Shown here in pieces: positions 1-5,164 of a stretch of DNA of 5,164 nt. Location: positions 1 to 5,164 of the forward strand of contig JAEWFB010000606.1 of NCBI GenBank assembly GCA_023389095.1. Reading direction: 5' to 3'. Source of the DNA: Actinomycetes bacterium. GTDB taxonomy: Bacteria; Actinomycetota; Actinomycetes; Actinomycetales; Dermatophilaceae. The position numbers and the translations under genes are program-made. The number at the start of each line of letters is the position of its first letter. Positions within the stretch are counted from its first letter, which is position 1. The notes beneath the pieces were generated by a model. It worked only from the letters and a program-made list of their open reading frames with translations, searched no databases and was not told where the DNA came from.

Positions 1-172
1 CGGCGTCGTGCGCACCCGGGACGAGCTGATGCGCGAGGTGTGGGGGTGGGCCGACGCCGGCCGCACCCGCACGCTCGACAGCCACGTCAAGGCGCTGCGG
101 GCCAAGATCGGCGGCGACCGCGTGCGCACCGTCCACGGCGTCGGGTACGCCCTCGGGACGGACGCGTCGTGA
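1..172 (+). CDS. Response regulator, OmpR/PhoB family, C-terminal part (partial)
   Basis: Only the last 56 residues are present, read in frame from base 2 to the TGA at 170-172. They match the second half of a winged-helix Trans_reg_C effector domain. The visible motifs are TRDELMREVWG, the recognition-helix segment RTLDSHVKALRAKIG, and the closing wing VRTVHGVGYALG. In this family the domain binds direct-repeat promoter sites after an N-terminal receiver domain is phosphorylated by a partner kinase. The receiver domain lies upstream, outside the window. The stop codon overlaps the GTG start of the following histidine kinase (GTGA, 169-172), so the two are almost certainly translationally coupled and form a cognate pair. 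The family call is firm. Target genes and signal cannot be deduced. Confidence 0.93.
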   Translation, partial: GVVRTRDELMREVWGWADAGRTRTLDSHVKALRAKIGGDRVRTVHGVGYALGTDAS

Positions 173-2985
173 GCGTTCCCGCGTCACCGCGCCCCGCGCC
201 CAAGCCGCAGCCCGACGCGCGCCCCGACGCGGCCCCCAGGCCGCACCTCAACACCGAGCGCCCGCTCGACGGCGTCCGCTCCGTCAAGGCCAAGCTGGGC
301 CTGCTCGTCGGGGCGAGCATCGTCGCGGCCATCGTCGTGGCGGAGATCGGTGACCGGGCGGGCGTGCCGGGCTGGCTCACCGTCCCGGTCACCGTGGTCG
401 CGGCCCTCGGCGTCACCCAGTGGCTGGCCCGGGGCATGACCTCGCCACTTCGCGAGATGACCGACGCGGCGGCCCGGATGGCCACGGGCGACTACTCCCG
501 ACGCGTCACCGCCACGTCGTCCGACGAGGTGGGCACCCTGGCGCAGGCGTTCAACACCATGGCGAGCGACCTCGCTTCGGCCGACCAGCAGCGGCGCCAG
601 CTCGTCGCCACGGTGTCCCACGAGCTGCGCACGCCGCTCGCGGCCCAGCAGGCCCTGCTCGAGAACCTCGTCGACGGCGTCGTGCGGCCCGACGACGCCG
701 TCCTGCGCACCGCGCTCGCCCAGGCGGAGCGGCTCGGCTCGCTCGTCGGCGACCTGCTCGACCTGAGCCGCGTCGACGGGGGGGCCGACCGCCTCGAGCT
801 CGCGCCGGTGCGCGTCGTCGACCTCGTGGAGCGCGCTGTGGGGGAGGCCCGCGTGGGCGCGACCGATGCCCCGGACGCGACCACCGCCACAGGCGCGTCC
901 GCCGGGCCCGGCGCCCTCCGCGGCTCCCGCACCGTGCGGCACACCGTCTCGGTCGAACCCGGCGACCTGACGGTCGCAGCCGACCCCGCGCGCCTGGCAC
1001 AGGTGCTGGCCAACCTCCTCGACAACGCCGCCCGGCACAGCCCTGTCGGTGGCACGGTGACGGTCAGTGCGGGTCGTGAGGGGGCCGACCGATGGTGGCT
1101 CGAGGTCGCCGACGAGGGTCCCGGGATCCCGCCGGAGCGCGCCGAACGCGTCTTCGACCGGTTCGGCTCCGGCGACGACGCCGGTGGCGGCACCGGCATC
1201 GGCCTGGCCATCGCCAGCTGGGTGTGCGAGCTGCACGGCGGGTCGATCCAGGCCCTGTCGGGCGAGCCCGGTCGCCCCGGCGCTCGCGTGCGCGCCGTCC
1301 TGCCCTGCAACCCCACCTCGACCGACCCCACGAGCGTCGAGCCCGCCCCACCTGCGCCACCAGCCCCACCAGCCCCGGCACCACCGGACCGACCGAAGGA
1401 GACCGCCATGGCGCCCGCGCCCACCCCGACCCCGGCCGGAGCCGCGAGCGTCCCGGCGCTGCCGCCCCCGACACCGTCGGCCCTCCCGTCGTCCCGGCCG
1501 GCGACCGTGCCCGGTCCGCTCGTCGACACGCTCTTCGGCGACCTCTGGCCCGAGACCGGCCTGCGCCCCCAGCCGCGGCTGCTGCTCACCGCGGTCGGCG
1601 TCGGCGTCCTGTCGGCGGTGCTGCTGCCCTACCGCAACCTGGGCGTCGCGCTGTTCGCGGTGCTCGTCGTCGGCGGGGCGGTGCTGTGGCGCACGACCGG
1701 TCGACGGAACAGCCGGTGGACGGTCACGACCGCGGTGCTGTGCGTCGGGCTCGCGTCCCTCTCGGTGCTGCGCGCCGCGCCCTGGCTCATGGTGCTCGCC
1801 GTGCTCACGGGGCTCGTGCTCACCGCCACGGCCCTGACCGGCGCCCGCGGCCTGCCCTCGATCGTCGCGGGAGTCCTGTCGTGGCCGCTGGCGGCGCTGC
1901 GCGGACTGCCCCTGCTCGGGCGCACCGTGGCCGCCACGAGCCGCGTCACCGTCGTCTGGCCGGTCGTGCGCACGGCGGCCATCTCGCTCGTCGCCCTCGT
2001 CGTGTTCGGCGGCCTGTTCGCCTCGGGCGACGCGATCTTCGGCTCGTGGGCCAGCCAGCTCGTGCCGCAGCTGGCCTGGGACGGCCTCATCTTCCGCTTC
2101 TTCGTCGGCTTCGTCATGGGTGGCGCGCTGCTCGCGGCGACGTACGTCGCGCTCAACCCGCCGCGCGTCGAGCGTGTCGTCCTGCCGGCCGGCCGCCCGG
2201 TGACCCGGCCCTGGGAGTGGGCCGTGCCGGTGGGGATGGTCGTGGCCGTCTTCGTCGCGTTCGTCGTGGCCCAGGCGGCCGCCCTCTTCGGGGGGCACGA
2301 CTACGTGCAGCGCACGACGGGCCTGACCTACGCCGACTACGTGCACCAGGGGTTCGGCCAGCTCACGGCGGCGACGTTGCTCACGCTCGCGACCGTGGCG
2401 CTGGCCGTGCGCAAGGCACCGCGCATGACCGCCCGCGACCGACTCGTCCTGCGCGTCGTGCTCGGTGCCCTCTGCGCCCTGACGCTCGTCGTCGTCGGGT
2501 CGGCGCTGCACCGGATCGACCTCTACCAGCAGGCCTACGGCTTCACGGTGCTGCGGCTGCTCGTCGTCGCGTTCGAGGTGCTGCTCGGGCTGCTCGTCGT
2601 GCTCGTCATCGTCGCCGGCGTCCGGCTCGACGGGTCGTGGCTGCCGCGTGCCGCGGTCATGGCAGTCGCCGCGTTCGTCCTGCTGGGCGGGGCCCTCAAC
2701 CCCGAGGCCTGGGTGGCGCAGCGCAACATCGACCGCTACGCCTCCACGGGGAAGCTCGACGTCGCCTACCTGTCGACGCTCGGCCCCGACGCGGCGCCGA
2801 CGGTCGTCGCCGGCCTGCCTCGTGACATCGCGGTCTGCGCGGTGGCGCCGGACCCCGCCACCGGCGACGACGCCCTGGCATGGAACCTCGGGCGCGCGCG
2901 GGCTGCGTCGCTCGGGATCGCGCCGGCCACGGGCGCCGAGGCGGACCGGTGCCGTGCCCTGCTGACGACGGGCCTGACCCGCTGA
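169..2985 (+). CDS. Sensor histidine kinase fused to a DUF4153/DUF4173-like polytopic membrane domain
   Basis: The frame encodes 938 residues from GTG 169, chosen because it overlaps the regulator stop by 4 bases. The ATG at base 40 would add 43 Arg-rich residues inside the regulator gene. In order: a proline-rich cytoplasmic tail; TM1 (about 42-60); a very short loop (61-68); TM2 (69-87); HAMP (about 86-135); the HisKA H box SHELRTP with phospho-acceptor His151; the N box with Asn286 (LLDNAARHSP); the G1 box DEGPG (315-319); the F box FDRF; and the G2 box GTGIGLA (341-347). The kinase therefore looks complete and active, and should end near residue 380. A proline/alanine linker (382-413) leads into a second module of about 11-12 hydrophobic segments (residues 471-844). 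Motifs TYADYVHQGF, LYQQAYGFTVLRL and LNPEAWVAQRN recall DUF4153/DUF4173 proteins, which have no known biochemical role. These two modules are normally separate genes. Here no stop divides them. Confidence 0.85.
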   Translation: MSVPASPRPAPKPQPDARPDAAPRPHLNTERPLDGVRSVKAKLGLLVGASIVAAIVVAEIGDRAGVPGWLTVPVTVVAALGVTQWLARGMTSPLREMTDAAARMATGDYSRRVTATSSDEVGTLAQAFNTMASDLASADQQRRQLVATVSHELRTPLAAQQALLENLVDGVVRPDDAVLRTALAQAERLGSLVGDLLDLSRVDGGADRLELAPVRVVDLVERAVGEARVGATDAPDATTATGASAGPGALRGSRTVRHTVSVEPGDLTVAADPARLAQVLANLLDNAARHSPVGGTVTVSAGREGADRWWLEVADEGPGIPPERAERVFDRFGSGDDAGGGTGIGLAIASWVCELHGGSIQALSGEPGRPGARVRAVLPCNPTSTDPTSVEPAPPAPPAPPAPAPPDRPKETAMAPAPTPTPAGAASVPALPPPTPSALPSSRPATVPGPLVDTLFGDLWPETGLRPQPRLLLTAVGVGVLSAVLLPYRNLGVALFAVLVVGGAVLWRTTGRRNSRWTVTTAVLCVGLASLSVLRAAPWLMVLAVLTGLVLTATALTGARGLPSIVAGVLSWPLAALRGLPLLGRTVAATSRVTVVWPVVRTAAISLVALVVFGGLFASGDAIFGSWASQLVPQLAWDGLIFRFFVGFVMGGALLAATYVALNPPRVERVVLPAGRPVTRPWEWAVPVGMVVAVFVAFVVAQAAALFGGHDYVQRTTGLTYADYVHQGFGQLTAATLLTLATVALAVRKAPRMTARDRLVLRVVLGALCALTLVVVGSALHRIDLYQQAYGFTVLRLLVVAFEVLLGLLVVLVIVAGVRLDGSWLPRAAVMAVAAFVLLGGALNPEAWVAQRNIDRYASTGKLDVAYLSTLGPDAAPTVVAGLPRDIAVCAVAPDPATGDDALAWNLGRARAASLGIAPATGAEADRCRALLTTGLTR
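1348..1374 (+). repeat. Three 9-bp units encoding Pro-Pro-Ala in the interdomain linker
   Basis: Three consecutive in-frame 9-base units read CCACCTGCG, CCACCAGCC and CCACCAGCC, the last two identical. Each encodes Pro-Pro-Ala. Together with the flanking codons they make the PAPPAPPAPPAPAPP linker between the kinase ATPase domain and the membrane module. Such a tract is expected to be an extended, flexible or semi-rigid spacer. The repeat could change in unit number by slippage without breaking the frame. Confidence 0.75.
1395..1410 (+). promoter_or_regulatory. Internal Shine-Dalgarno and in-frame ATG at the kinase/membrane-domain junction
   Basis: GAAGGAG (1395-1401) lies 6 bases before ATG 1408-1410. 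This is a near-consensus ribosome binding site inside the long reading frame, exactly where the proline-rich linker ends and the second module begins. Its position is hard to explain by codon content alone, because the linker codons around it are almost all C-rich. It suggests that the downstream module is, or recently was, translated on its own. Confidence 0.65.
1408..2985 (+). CDS. Possible separate product of the internal start: DUF4153/DUF4173-like membrane protein
   Basis: This is an alternative in-frame product of the same reading frame. It starts at ATG 1408 and gives 525 residues. The start has GAAGGAG at 1395-1401 with a 6-base spacer, better than most starts in this window. The product opens with a Pro/Ala/Thr-rich tail, then the segment PLVDTLFGDLWPE, then about 11-12 hydrophobic helices, and ends with a soluble tail of about 90 residues (LGPDAAP, AWNLGRARA) containing three cysteines. 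The length fits a stand-alone DUF4153/DUF4173-like protein, a family often found in actinobacteria but of unknown function. Whether the cell makes the fusion, the short form or both cannot be decided from sequence. The family name rests on recalled motifs, not on a search. Confidence 0.5.
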   Translation: MAPAPTPTPAGAASVPALPPPTPSALPSSRPATVPGPLVDTLFGDLWPETGLRPQPRLLLTAVGVGVLSAVLLPYRNLGVALFAVLVVGGAVLWRTTGRRNSRWTVTTAVLCVGLASLSVLRAAPWLMVLAVLTGLVLTATALTGARGLPSIVAGVLSWPLAALRGLPLLGRTVAATSRVTVVWPVVRTAAISLVALVVFGGLFASGDAIFGSWASQLVPQLAWDGLIFRFFVGFVMGGALLAATYVALNPPRVERVVLPAGRPVTRPWEWAVPVGMVVAVFVAFVVAQAAALFGGHDYVQRTTGLTYADYVHQGFGQLTAATLLTLATVALAVRKAPRMTARDRLVLRVVLGALCALTLVVVGSALHRIDLYQQAYGFTVLRLLVVAFEVLLGLLVVLVIVAGVRLDGSWLPRAAVMAVAAFVLLGGALNPEAWVAQRNIDRYASTGKLDVAYLSTLGPDAAPTVVAGLPRDIAVCAVAPDPATGDDALAWNLGRARAASLGIAPATGAEADRCRALLTTGLTR

Positions 2986-2999
2986 GGCAGGATGTGCGG

Positions 3000-4127
3000 G
3001 TGCGTCGTGACATCGCCGAGCGCTTCGAGCTCGACCCCGCCCTGACCCACCTCAACCACGGCGCGTTCGGTGCGGTGCCCAGGGCCGTGCGGGAGGCGCA
3101 GGACCGGGCCCGAACCCGCATCGAAGGTGCGCCGATGCGTGCCTTCCGCGACGACCTGCCCGTCGCGCTGGCCGGCGCCCGCCGCGAGGCGGCCGCGTTC
3201 ATCGGCGTGCCCGACGACTCGACGGCGCTCGTCCGCAACGTCACCGAAGCCGTCGGCGTCGTGCTCCAGGGCCTCGGGGTCGGGCCCGGCGACGACGTCG
3301 TCGTCAGCAACCACGGCTACCTCACGGCCGGCTGGTCGGCCGAGGCGCGCGGCGCGACGCTGCGCACGGCCTCCTTTCCCGTCGACGCCGACCCGGCCGA
3401 CGTCGTCGCCGCCTTCACCGCCGCGGTCACCGAGCGCACCCGCCTCGTCGTCATCGACCAGATCACCTCGCCCACCGCGCTCGTCCTGCCCGTCGCCGAG
3501 GTCGCCGCGGCCGTGGCGCCCGTGCCCGTGCTCGTCGATGCCGCGCACGTGCCCGGCGCCCTGCCCGGTCTGGACGTCGAGGCCCTCGGGGTCGCGTTCT
3601 GGGCCGGCAACCTGCACAAGTGGGCGTACACGCCACGGGCGGCGGCGACGCTCTGGGCCGCGCCGGAGCACCGCGAAGCGATGCGTCCCCTCGTGACCTC
3701 GTGGAGCCACGGCCTGCCCTTCCCGGAGCGCTTCGACCTGCAGGGCACCGTCGACCACTCCGCGTGGGTCGCCGTGCCCGACGGCCTCGCGGCCTGGCAC
3801 GACCTCGGCGGCTGGGAGCAGGTCACGGGCAACGCCGATCTGCTCGTGCGGGGTGCAGCCCGCGTCCGTGACGCCCTCGGCACCGCGGCACCGCACGGCG
3901 GCCTGCCGTCCGCGCCCTGCCTGCACCTCGTCGCGCTGCCCGACGGCATCGCGTCGACGACCGAGGACGCCGAGGCGCTGTGGCAGGTGCTGCACGCCGC
4001 CGGCTTCGTCGTGCCGCCCGTCGCGTTCGAGGGCCGCGGCTACCTGCGCCTCGCGGCCGCGCCGTACAACGACGACGACGACTACGTGCGGCTCGCCGAG
4101 GCCCTGCCCGGGGTGCTCCGCGCCTGA
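3000..4127 (+). CDS. PLP-dependent aminotransferase class V, isopenicillin N epimerase-like
   Basis: The product has 375 residues from GTG 3000 (AGGA at 2989-2992, 7-base spacer). GTG 2994 with GAGG at 2984-2987 is almost as good and adds two residues. The ATG at 2880 lies deep in the preceding gene and is unlikely. Fold-type I class V signatures are clear: THLNHGAFG near the N-terminus (16-24); the PLP-pocket segment VDAAHVPGA with Asp180 and His183; and NLHKWAYTPR with Lys207 as the probable Schiff-base lysine. The C-terminal small domain ends with RGYLRLAAAPYN. This layout matches the CefD/isopenicillin N epimerase-like group, which also includes cysteine desulfurase-like and EgtE-like C-S lyases. 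The substrate cannot be read from sequence, and no beta-lactam or ergothioneine genes are visible. Close spacing to the upstream gene suggests co-translation with the two-component system. Confidence 0.88.
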   Translation: MRRDIAERFELDPALTHLNHGAFGAVPRAVREAQDRARTRIEGAPMRAFRDDLPVALAGARREAAAFIGVPDDSTALVRNVTEAVGVVLQGLGVGPGDDVVVSNHGYLTAGWSAEARGATLRTASFPVDADPADVVAAFTAAVTERTRLVVIDQITSPTALVLPVAEVAAAVAPVPVLVDAAHVPGALPGLDVEALGVAFWAGNLHKWAYTPRAAATLWAAPEHREAMRPLVTSWSHGLPFPERFDLQGTVDHSAWVAVPDGLAAWHDLGGWEQVTGNADLLVRGAARVRDALGTAAPHGGLPSAPCLHLVALPDGIASTTEDAEALWQVLHAAGFVVPPVAFEGRGYLRLAAAPYNDDDDYVRLAEALPGVLRA

Positions 4128-4131
4128 CGAT

Positions 4132-4146
4132 GCCCGGGCCCCGGGC
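4132..4146 (+). terminator. GC palindrome after the aminotransferase, weak terminator candidate
   Basis: GCCCGGG, one base, then CCCGGGC form a perfect palindrome 4 bases after the aminotransferase stop. As RNA it could fold to a 6-bp all-GC stem with a 3-base loop. No T-run follows, so it is not a classical intrinsic terminator, although actinobacterial terminators often lack one. It would suit the boundary between the two-component/aminotransferase unit and the pyrH unit. Confidence 0.3.
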
Positions 4147-4153
4147 TCGATGC

Positions 4154-4190
4154 GGTCGATCCTGACGGGATGTGGAAAGATCGATCGACC
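4154..4190 (+). repeat. 8-bp inverted repeat upstream of pyrH, possible operator or leader hairpin
   Basis: GGTCGATC (4154-4161) and its exact reverse complement GATCGACC (4183-4190) are separated by 21 bases, 29 bases centre to centre. The right arm sits within GATCGATCGACC, so the self-complementary TCGATCGA (4181-4188) overlaps it. The interval holds the only A-rich stretch nearby (GGAAAGAT, 4174-4181), which could be part of a -10 element, but no convincing -35/-10 pair was found. The whole element lies 35 to 71 bases before the pyrH start. Its role is inferred from position only. Confidence 0.4.
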
Positions 4191-4224
4191 CTGCGAACGG
4201 ATCCCACGAGGAGGCCCCGCGCCC

Positions 4225-4953
4225 ATGACCGACGCCCAGACCACCCCGTTCCACCGGGTTCTGCTCAAGCTCTCCGGTGAGGTGTTCGGCGGCGGAGCCA
4301 TCGGGCTCGACCCCGCCGTCGTGGCGGGGATCGCCAAGCAGATCGCCGAGGCCGTCCGTGGTGGCGTCCAGGTGTCCGTCGTCATCGGCGGCGGCAACTT
4401 CTTCCGCGGCGCCGAGCTCCAGCAGCGCGGTATGGACCGCACCCGCGCCGACTACATGGGCATGCTCGGCACCGTGATGAACTGCCTGGCCCTGCAGGAC
4501 TTCCTCGAGAAGGAAGGCGTCGAGACGCGCGTCCAGTCGGCGATCGCGATGCAGCAGGTCGCCGAGCCGTACATCCCGCGTCGCGCCATCCGCCACCTCG
4601 AGAAGAGCCGCGTCGTCATCTTCGGCGCCGGCGCCGGCATGCCGTACTTCTCCACCGACACGGTGAGCGCCCAGCGTGCCCTGGAGACCAAGTGCGACGC
4701 GCTGCTCATCGCCAAGAGCGGCGTCGACGGCGTCTACACCGCCGACCCCAAGACCGATCCGACGGCGACGAAGTACGACACGCTGACCTTCGAGGAGGGC
4801 CTCACGAGCGGCCTTCGGATCGTCGATGCCGCGGCCTTCAGCCTGTGCATGGAGAACAAGCTCCCGATGATCGTCTTTGGCATGGAAGGGCCGGGAAACA
4901 TCACCCGCGCCCTGCTCGGTGAGAGGATCGGCACGCTGGTCACCAACGCCTGA
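4225..4953 (+). CDS. pyrH: UMP kinase (uridylate kinase) PyrH
   Basis: The product has 242 residues, the usual size for bacterial UMP kinase, and starts at ATG 4225 with GAGGAGG at 4208-4214 (10-base spacer). It converts UMP plus ATP to UDP in the cytoplasm, the entry step to UTP and CTP. It belongs to the amino-acid-kinase fold, not the eukaryotic UMP/CMP kinase fold, and normally forms hexamers. Visible signatures are LLKLSGE (13-19) with Lys15, the nucleotide-binding GGGNFFRG (55-62) with Arg61, the UMP-site segment RADYMGMLGTVMN (74-86), FGAGAGMPYFSTDT, and the ATP-side segment KSGVDGVYTADP. The end GERIGTLV is typical of the actinobacterial form. It is followed by frr, the conserved order, but no tsf precedes it. 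An inverted repeat in its leader may be regulatory. All key motifs are intact. Confidence 0.98.
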   Translation: MTDAQTTPFHRVLLKLSGEVFGGGAIGLDPAVVAGIAKQIAEAVRGGVQVSVVIGGGNFFRGAELQQRGMDRTRADYMGMLGTVMNCLALQDFLEKEGVETRVQSAIAMQQVAEPYIPRRAIRHLEKSRVVIFGAGAGMPYFSTDTVSAQRALETKCDALLIAKSGVDGVYTADPKTDPTATKYDTLTFEEGLTSGLRIVDAAAFSLCMENKLPMIVFGMEGPGNITRALLGERIGTLVTNA

Positions 4954-5060
4954 CCACCGCGACACCGCGAGCCGCGCGCTCACCGGGCCGCCCCGCAGCA
5001 CCCAGACACCGCCAGCCACCCGCAGCCACCCGACACCAGGGACGAGGAAGCCACACCGCC
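4954..5060 (+). other. pyrH-frr spacer: nearly T-free, C-rich leader
   Basis: This 107-base gap contains one T only (4980), and 4981-5060 has none: about 41 C, 20 G, 19 A and 0 T. As RNA it would be a U-free, C-rich and largely unstructured stretch. No convincing hairpin or promoter was found in it, so frr is probably transcribed with pyrH. The frr ribosome binding site (GAGGAAG, 5044-5050) is at its end. The C-over-G bias over 5001-5032 resembles the loading sites used by Rho, but that reading is only an inference. Confidence 0.6.
5013..5032 (+). repeat. Perfect 10-bp tandem duplication
   Basis: CAGCCACCCG occurs twice back to back (5013-5022 and 5023-5032) in the untranslated spacer between pyrH and frr. 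The unit is close to one helical turn, so two bound copies would lie on the same DNA face. Simple slippage duplication in a low-complexity spacer is the plainer explanation. Confidence 0.7.
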
Positions 5061-5164
5061 ATGATCGAAGAGACGATGTTCGAGGCCGAGGAGAAGATGG
5101 ACAAGGCCGTCGAGGTCCTCAAGGAGGACTTCGCGGGCATCCGCACCGGCCGCGCCAACCCGGG
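5061..5164 (+). CDS. frr: Ribosome recycling factor, N-terminal part (partial)
   Basis: Thirty-four codons are present from ATG 5061 before the window ends. GAGGAAG at 5044-5050 is the likely ribosome binding site, with a 10-base spacer. The sequence begins MIEETMFEAEEKMDKAVE, continues LKEDFAGIRTGRANP, and matches the first helix of the three-helix bundle and the conserved RTGRA(N/R)P segment of ribosome recycling factor. This protein acts with EF-G to split the post-termination 70S ribosome. Its place directly after pyrH is the widespread bacterial gene order and supports the call. An alternative ATG at 5076 would cut into the conserved helix and has no ribosome binding site. Confidence 0.96.
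   Translation, partial: MIEETMFEAEEKMDKAVEVLKEDFAGIRTGRANP

Noticed and set aside
40..168. Upstream ATG 40 as start of the kinase fusion
   Set aside because: The added 43 residues are Arg/Pro-rich out-of-frame translation of the response regulator's DNA-binding domain. GTG 169 overlaps the regulator stop in the usual coupled manner.
184..2511. 775-codon open frame on the minus strand opposite the kinase fusion
   Set aside because: It is Arg/Gly/His/Asp-rich with no domain signature and is the expected antisense shadow of a GC-rich gene whose + strand product has clear kinase motifs.
2880..2993. ATG 2880 as start of the aminotransferase
   Set aside because: It lies 106 bases inside the preceding gene and adds low-complexity residues before the family's usual N-terminus. 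GTG 2994 or 3000 has a ribosome binding site and fits the family length.
4162..4190. Sigma-70-like promoter for pyrH using CTGACG as -35
   Set aside because: At 17-18 bases spacing the -10 position reads TCGACC, a poor match. AAAGAT (4176-4181) is too close to that -35, so no promoter is claimed.
3853..4224. Open frame extending pyrH upstream into the aminotransferase gene
   Set aside because: The extension is out-of-frame translation of the aminotransferase and the intergenic gap. The PyrH family starts at ATG 4225, which has GAGGAGG before it.
2766..4442. 558-codon minus-strand open frame across the aminotransferase and pyrH start
   Set aside because: It crosses two well-supported + strand genes and an intergenic gap, has no recognisable motif, and its composition is that of an antisense shadow.
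3823..5019. 398-codon minus-strand open frame opposite pyrH
   Set aside because: It covers the antisense of the highly conserved pyrH gene, and its C-terminal part is an Arg/Ala-rich low-complexity tail.
1..5164. CRISPR array, tRNA, rRNA, insertion sequence or phage gene
   Set aside because: No spaced direct repeats, tRNA-like clover-leaf segments, terminal inverted repeats or transposase or integrase motifs were seen on either strand.

Overview
The window looks like chromosomal DNA of a high-GC Actinomycetota. It has very GC-rich third codon positions, GTG starts, overlapping genes, and long spurious open frames on both strands. The pyrH-frr pair and the two-component genes would suit Micrococcales (Cellulomonas-like), but the genus cannot be fixed from sequence alone. 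All supported genes lie on the + strand.

Layout. (1) 1-172 is the end of an OmpR/PhoB-type response regulator. (2) 169-2985, overlapping it by 4 bases, is one uninterrupted reading frame. It holds a complete membrane histidine kinase, a proline-rich linker, and a roughly 525-residue polytopic membrane domain resembling DUF4153/DUF4173. At the junction is a strong Shine-Dalgarno followed by an in-frame ATG (1408), so the membrane protein may also be made alone. (3) About 3000-4127 is a PLP-dependent class V aminotransferase of the isopenicillin N epimerase-like group, starting 8-14 bases after the previous stop. (4) 4128-4224 is an intergenic region with a GC palindrome and a separate 8-bp inverted repeat upstream of pyrH. 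(5) 4225-4953 is pyrH (UMP kinase). (6) 4954-5060 is a spacer almost free of T that carries a perfect 10-bp tandem repeat. (7) 5061 to the window end is the start of frr (ribosome recycling factor).

How they fit together. The first three genes are packed as one likely operon: signal output (regulator), signal input (kinase plus membrane domain) and an enzyme. The last two are the conserved UMP kinase and ribosome recycling pair, which in many bacteria follows rpsB-tsf. Here the gene directly upstream is the aminotransferase.

The most unusual feature is the kinase/DUF4153-like fusion with its internal translation start. I found no CRISPR array, tRNA, rRNA, transposase or phage gene.
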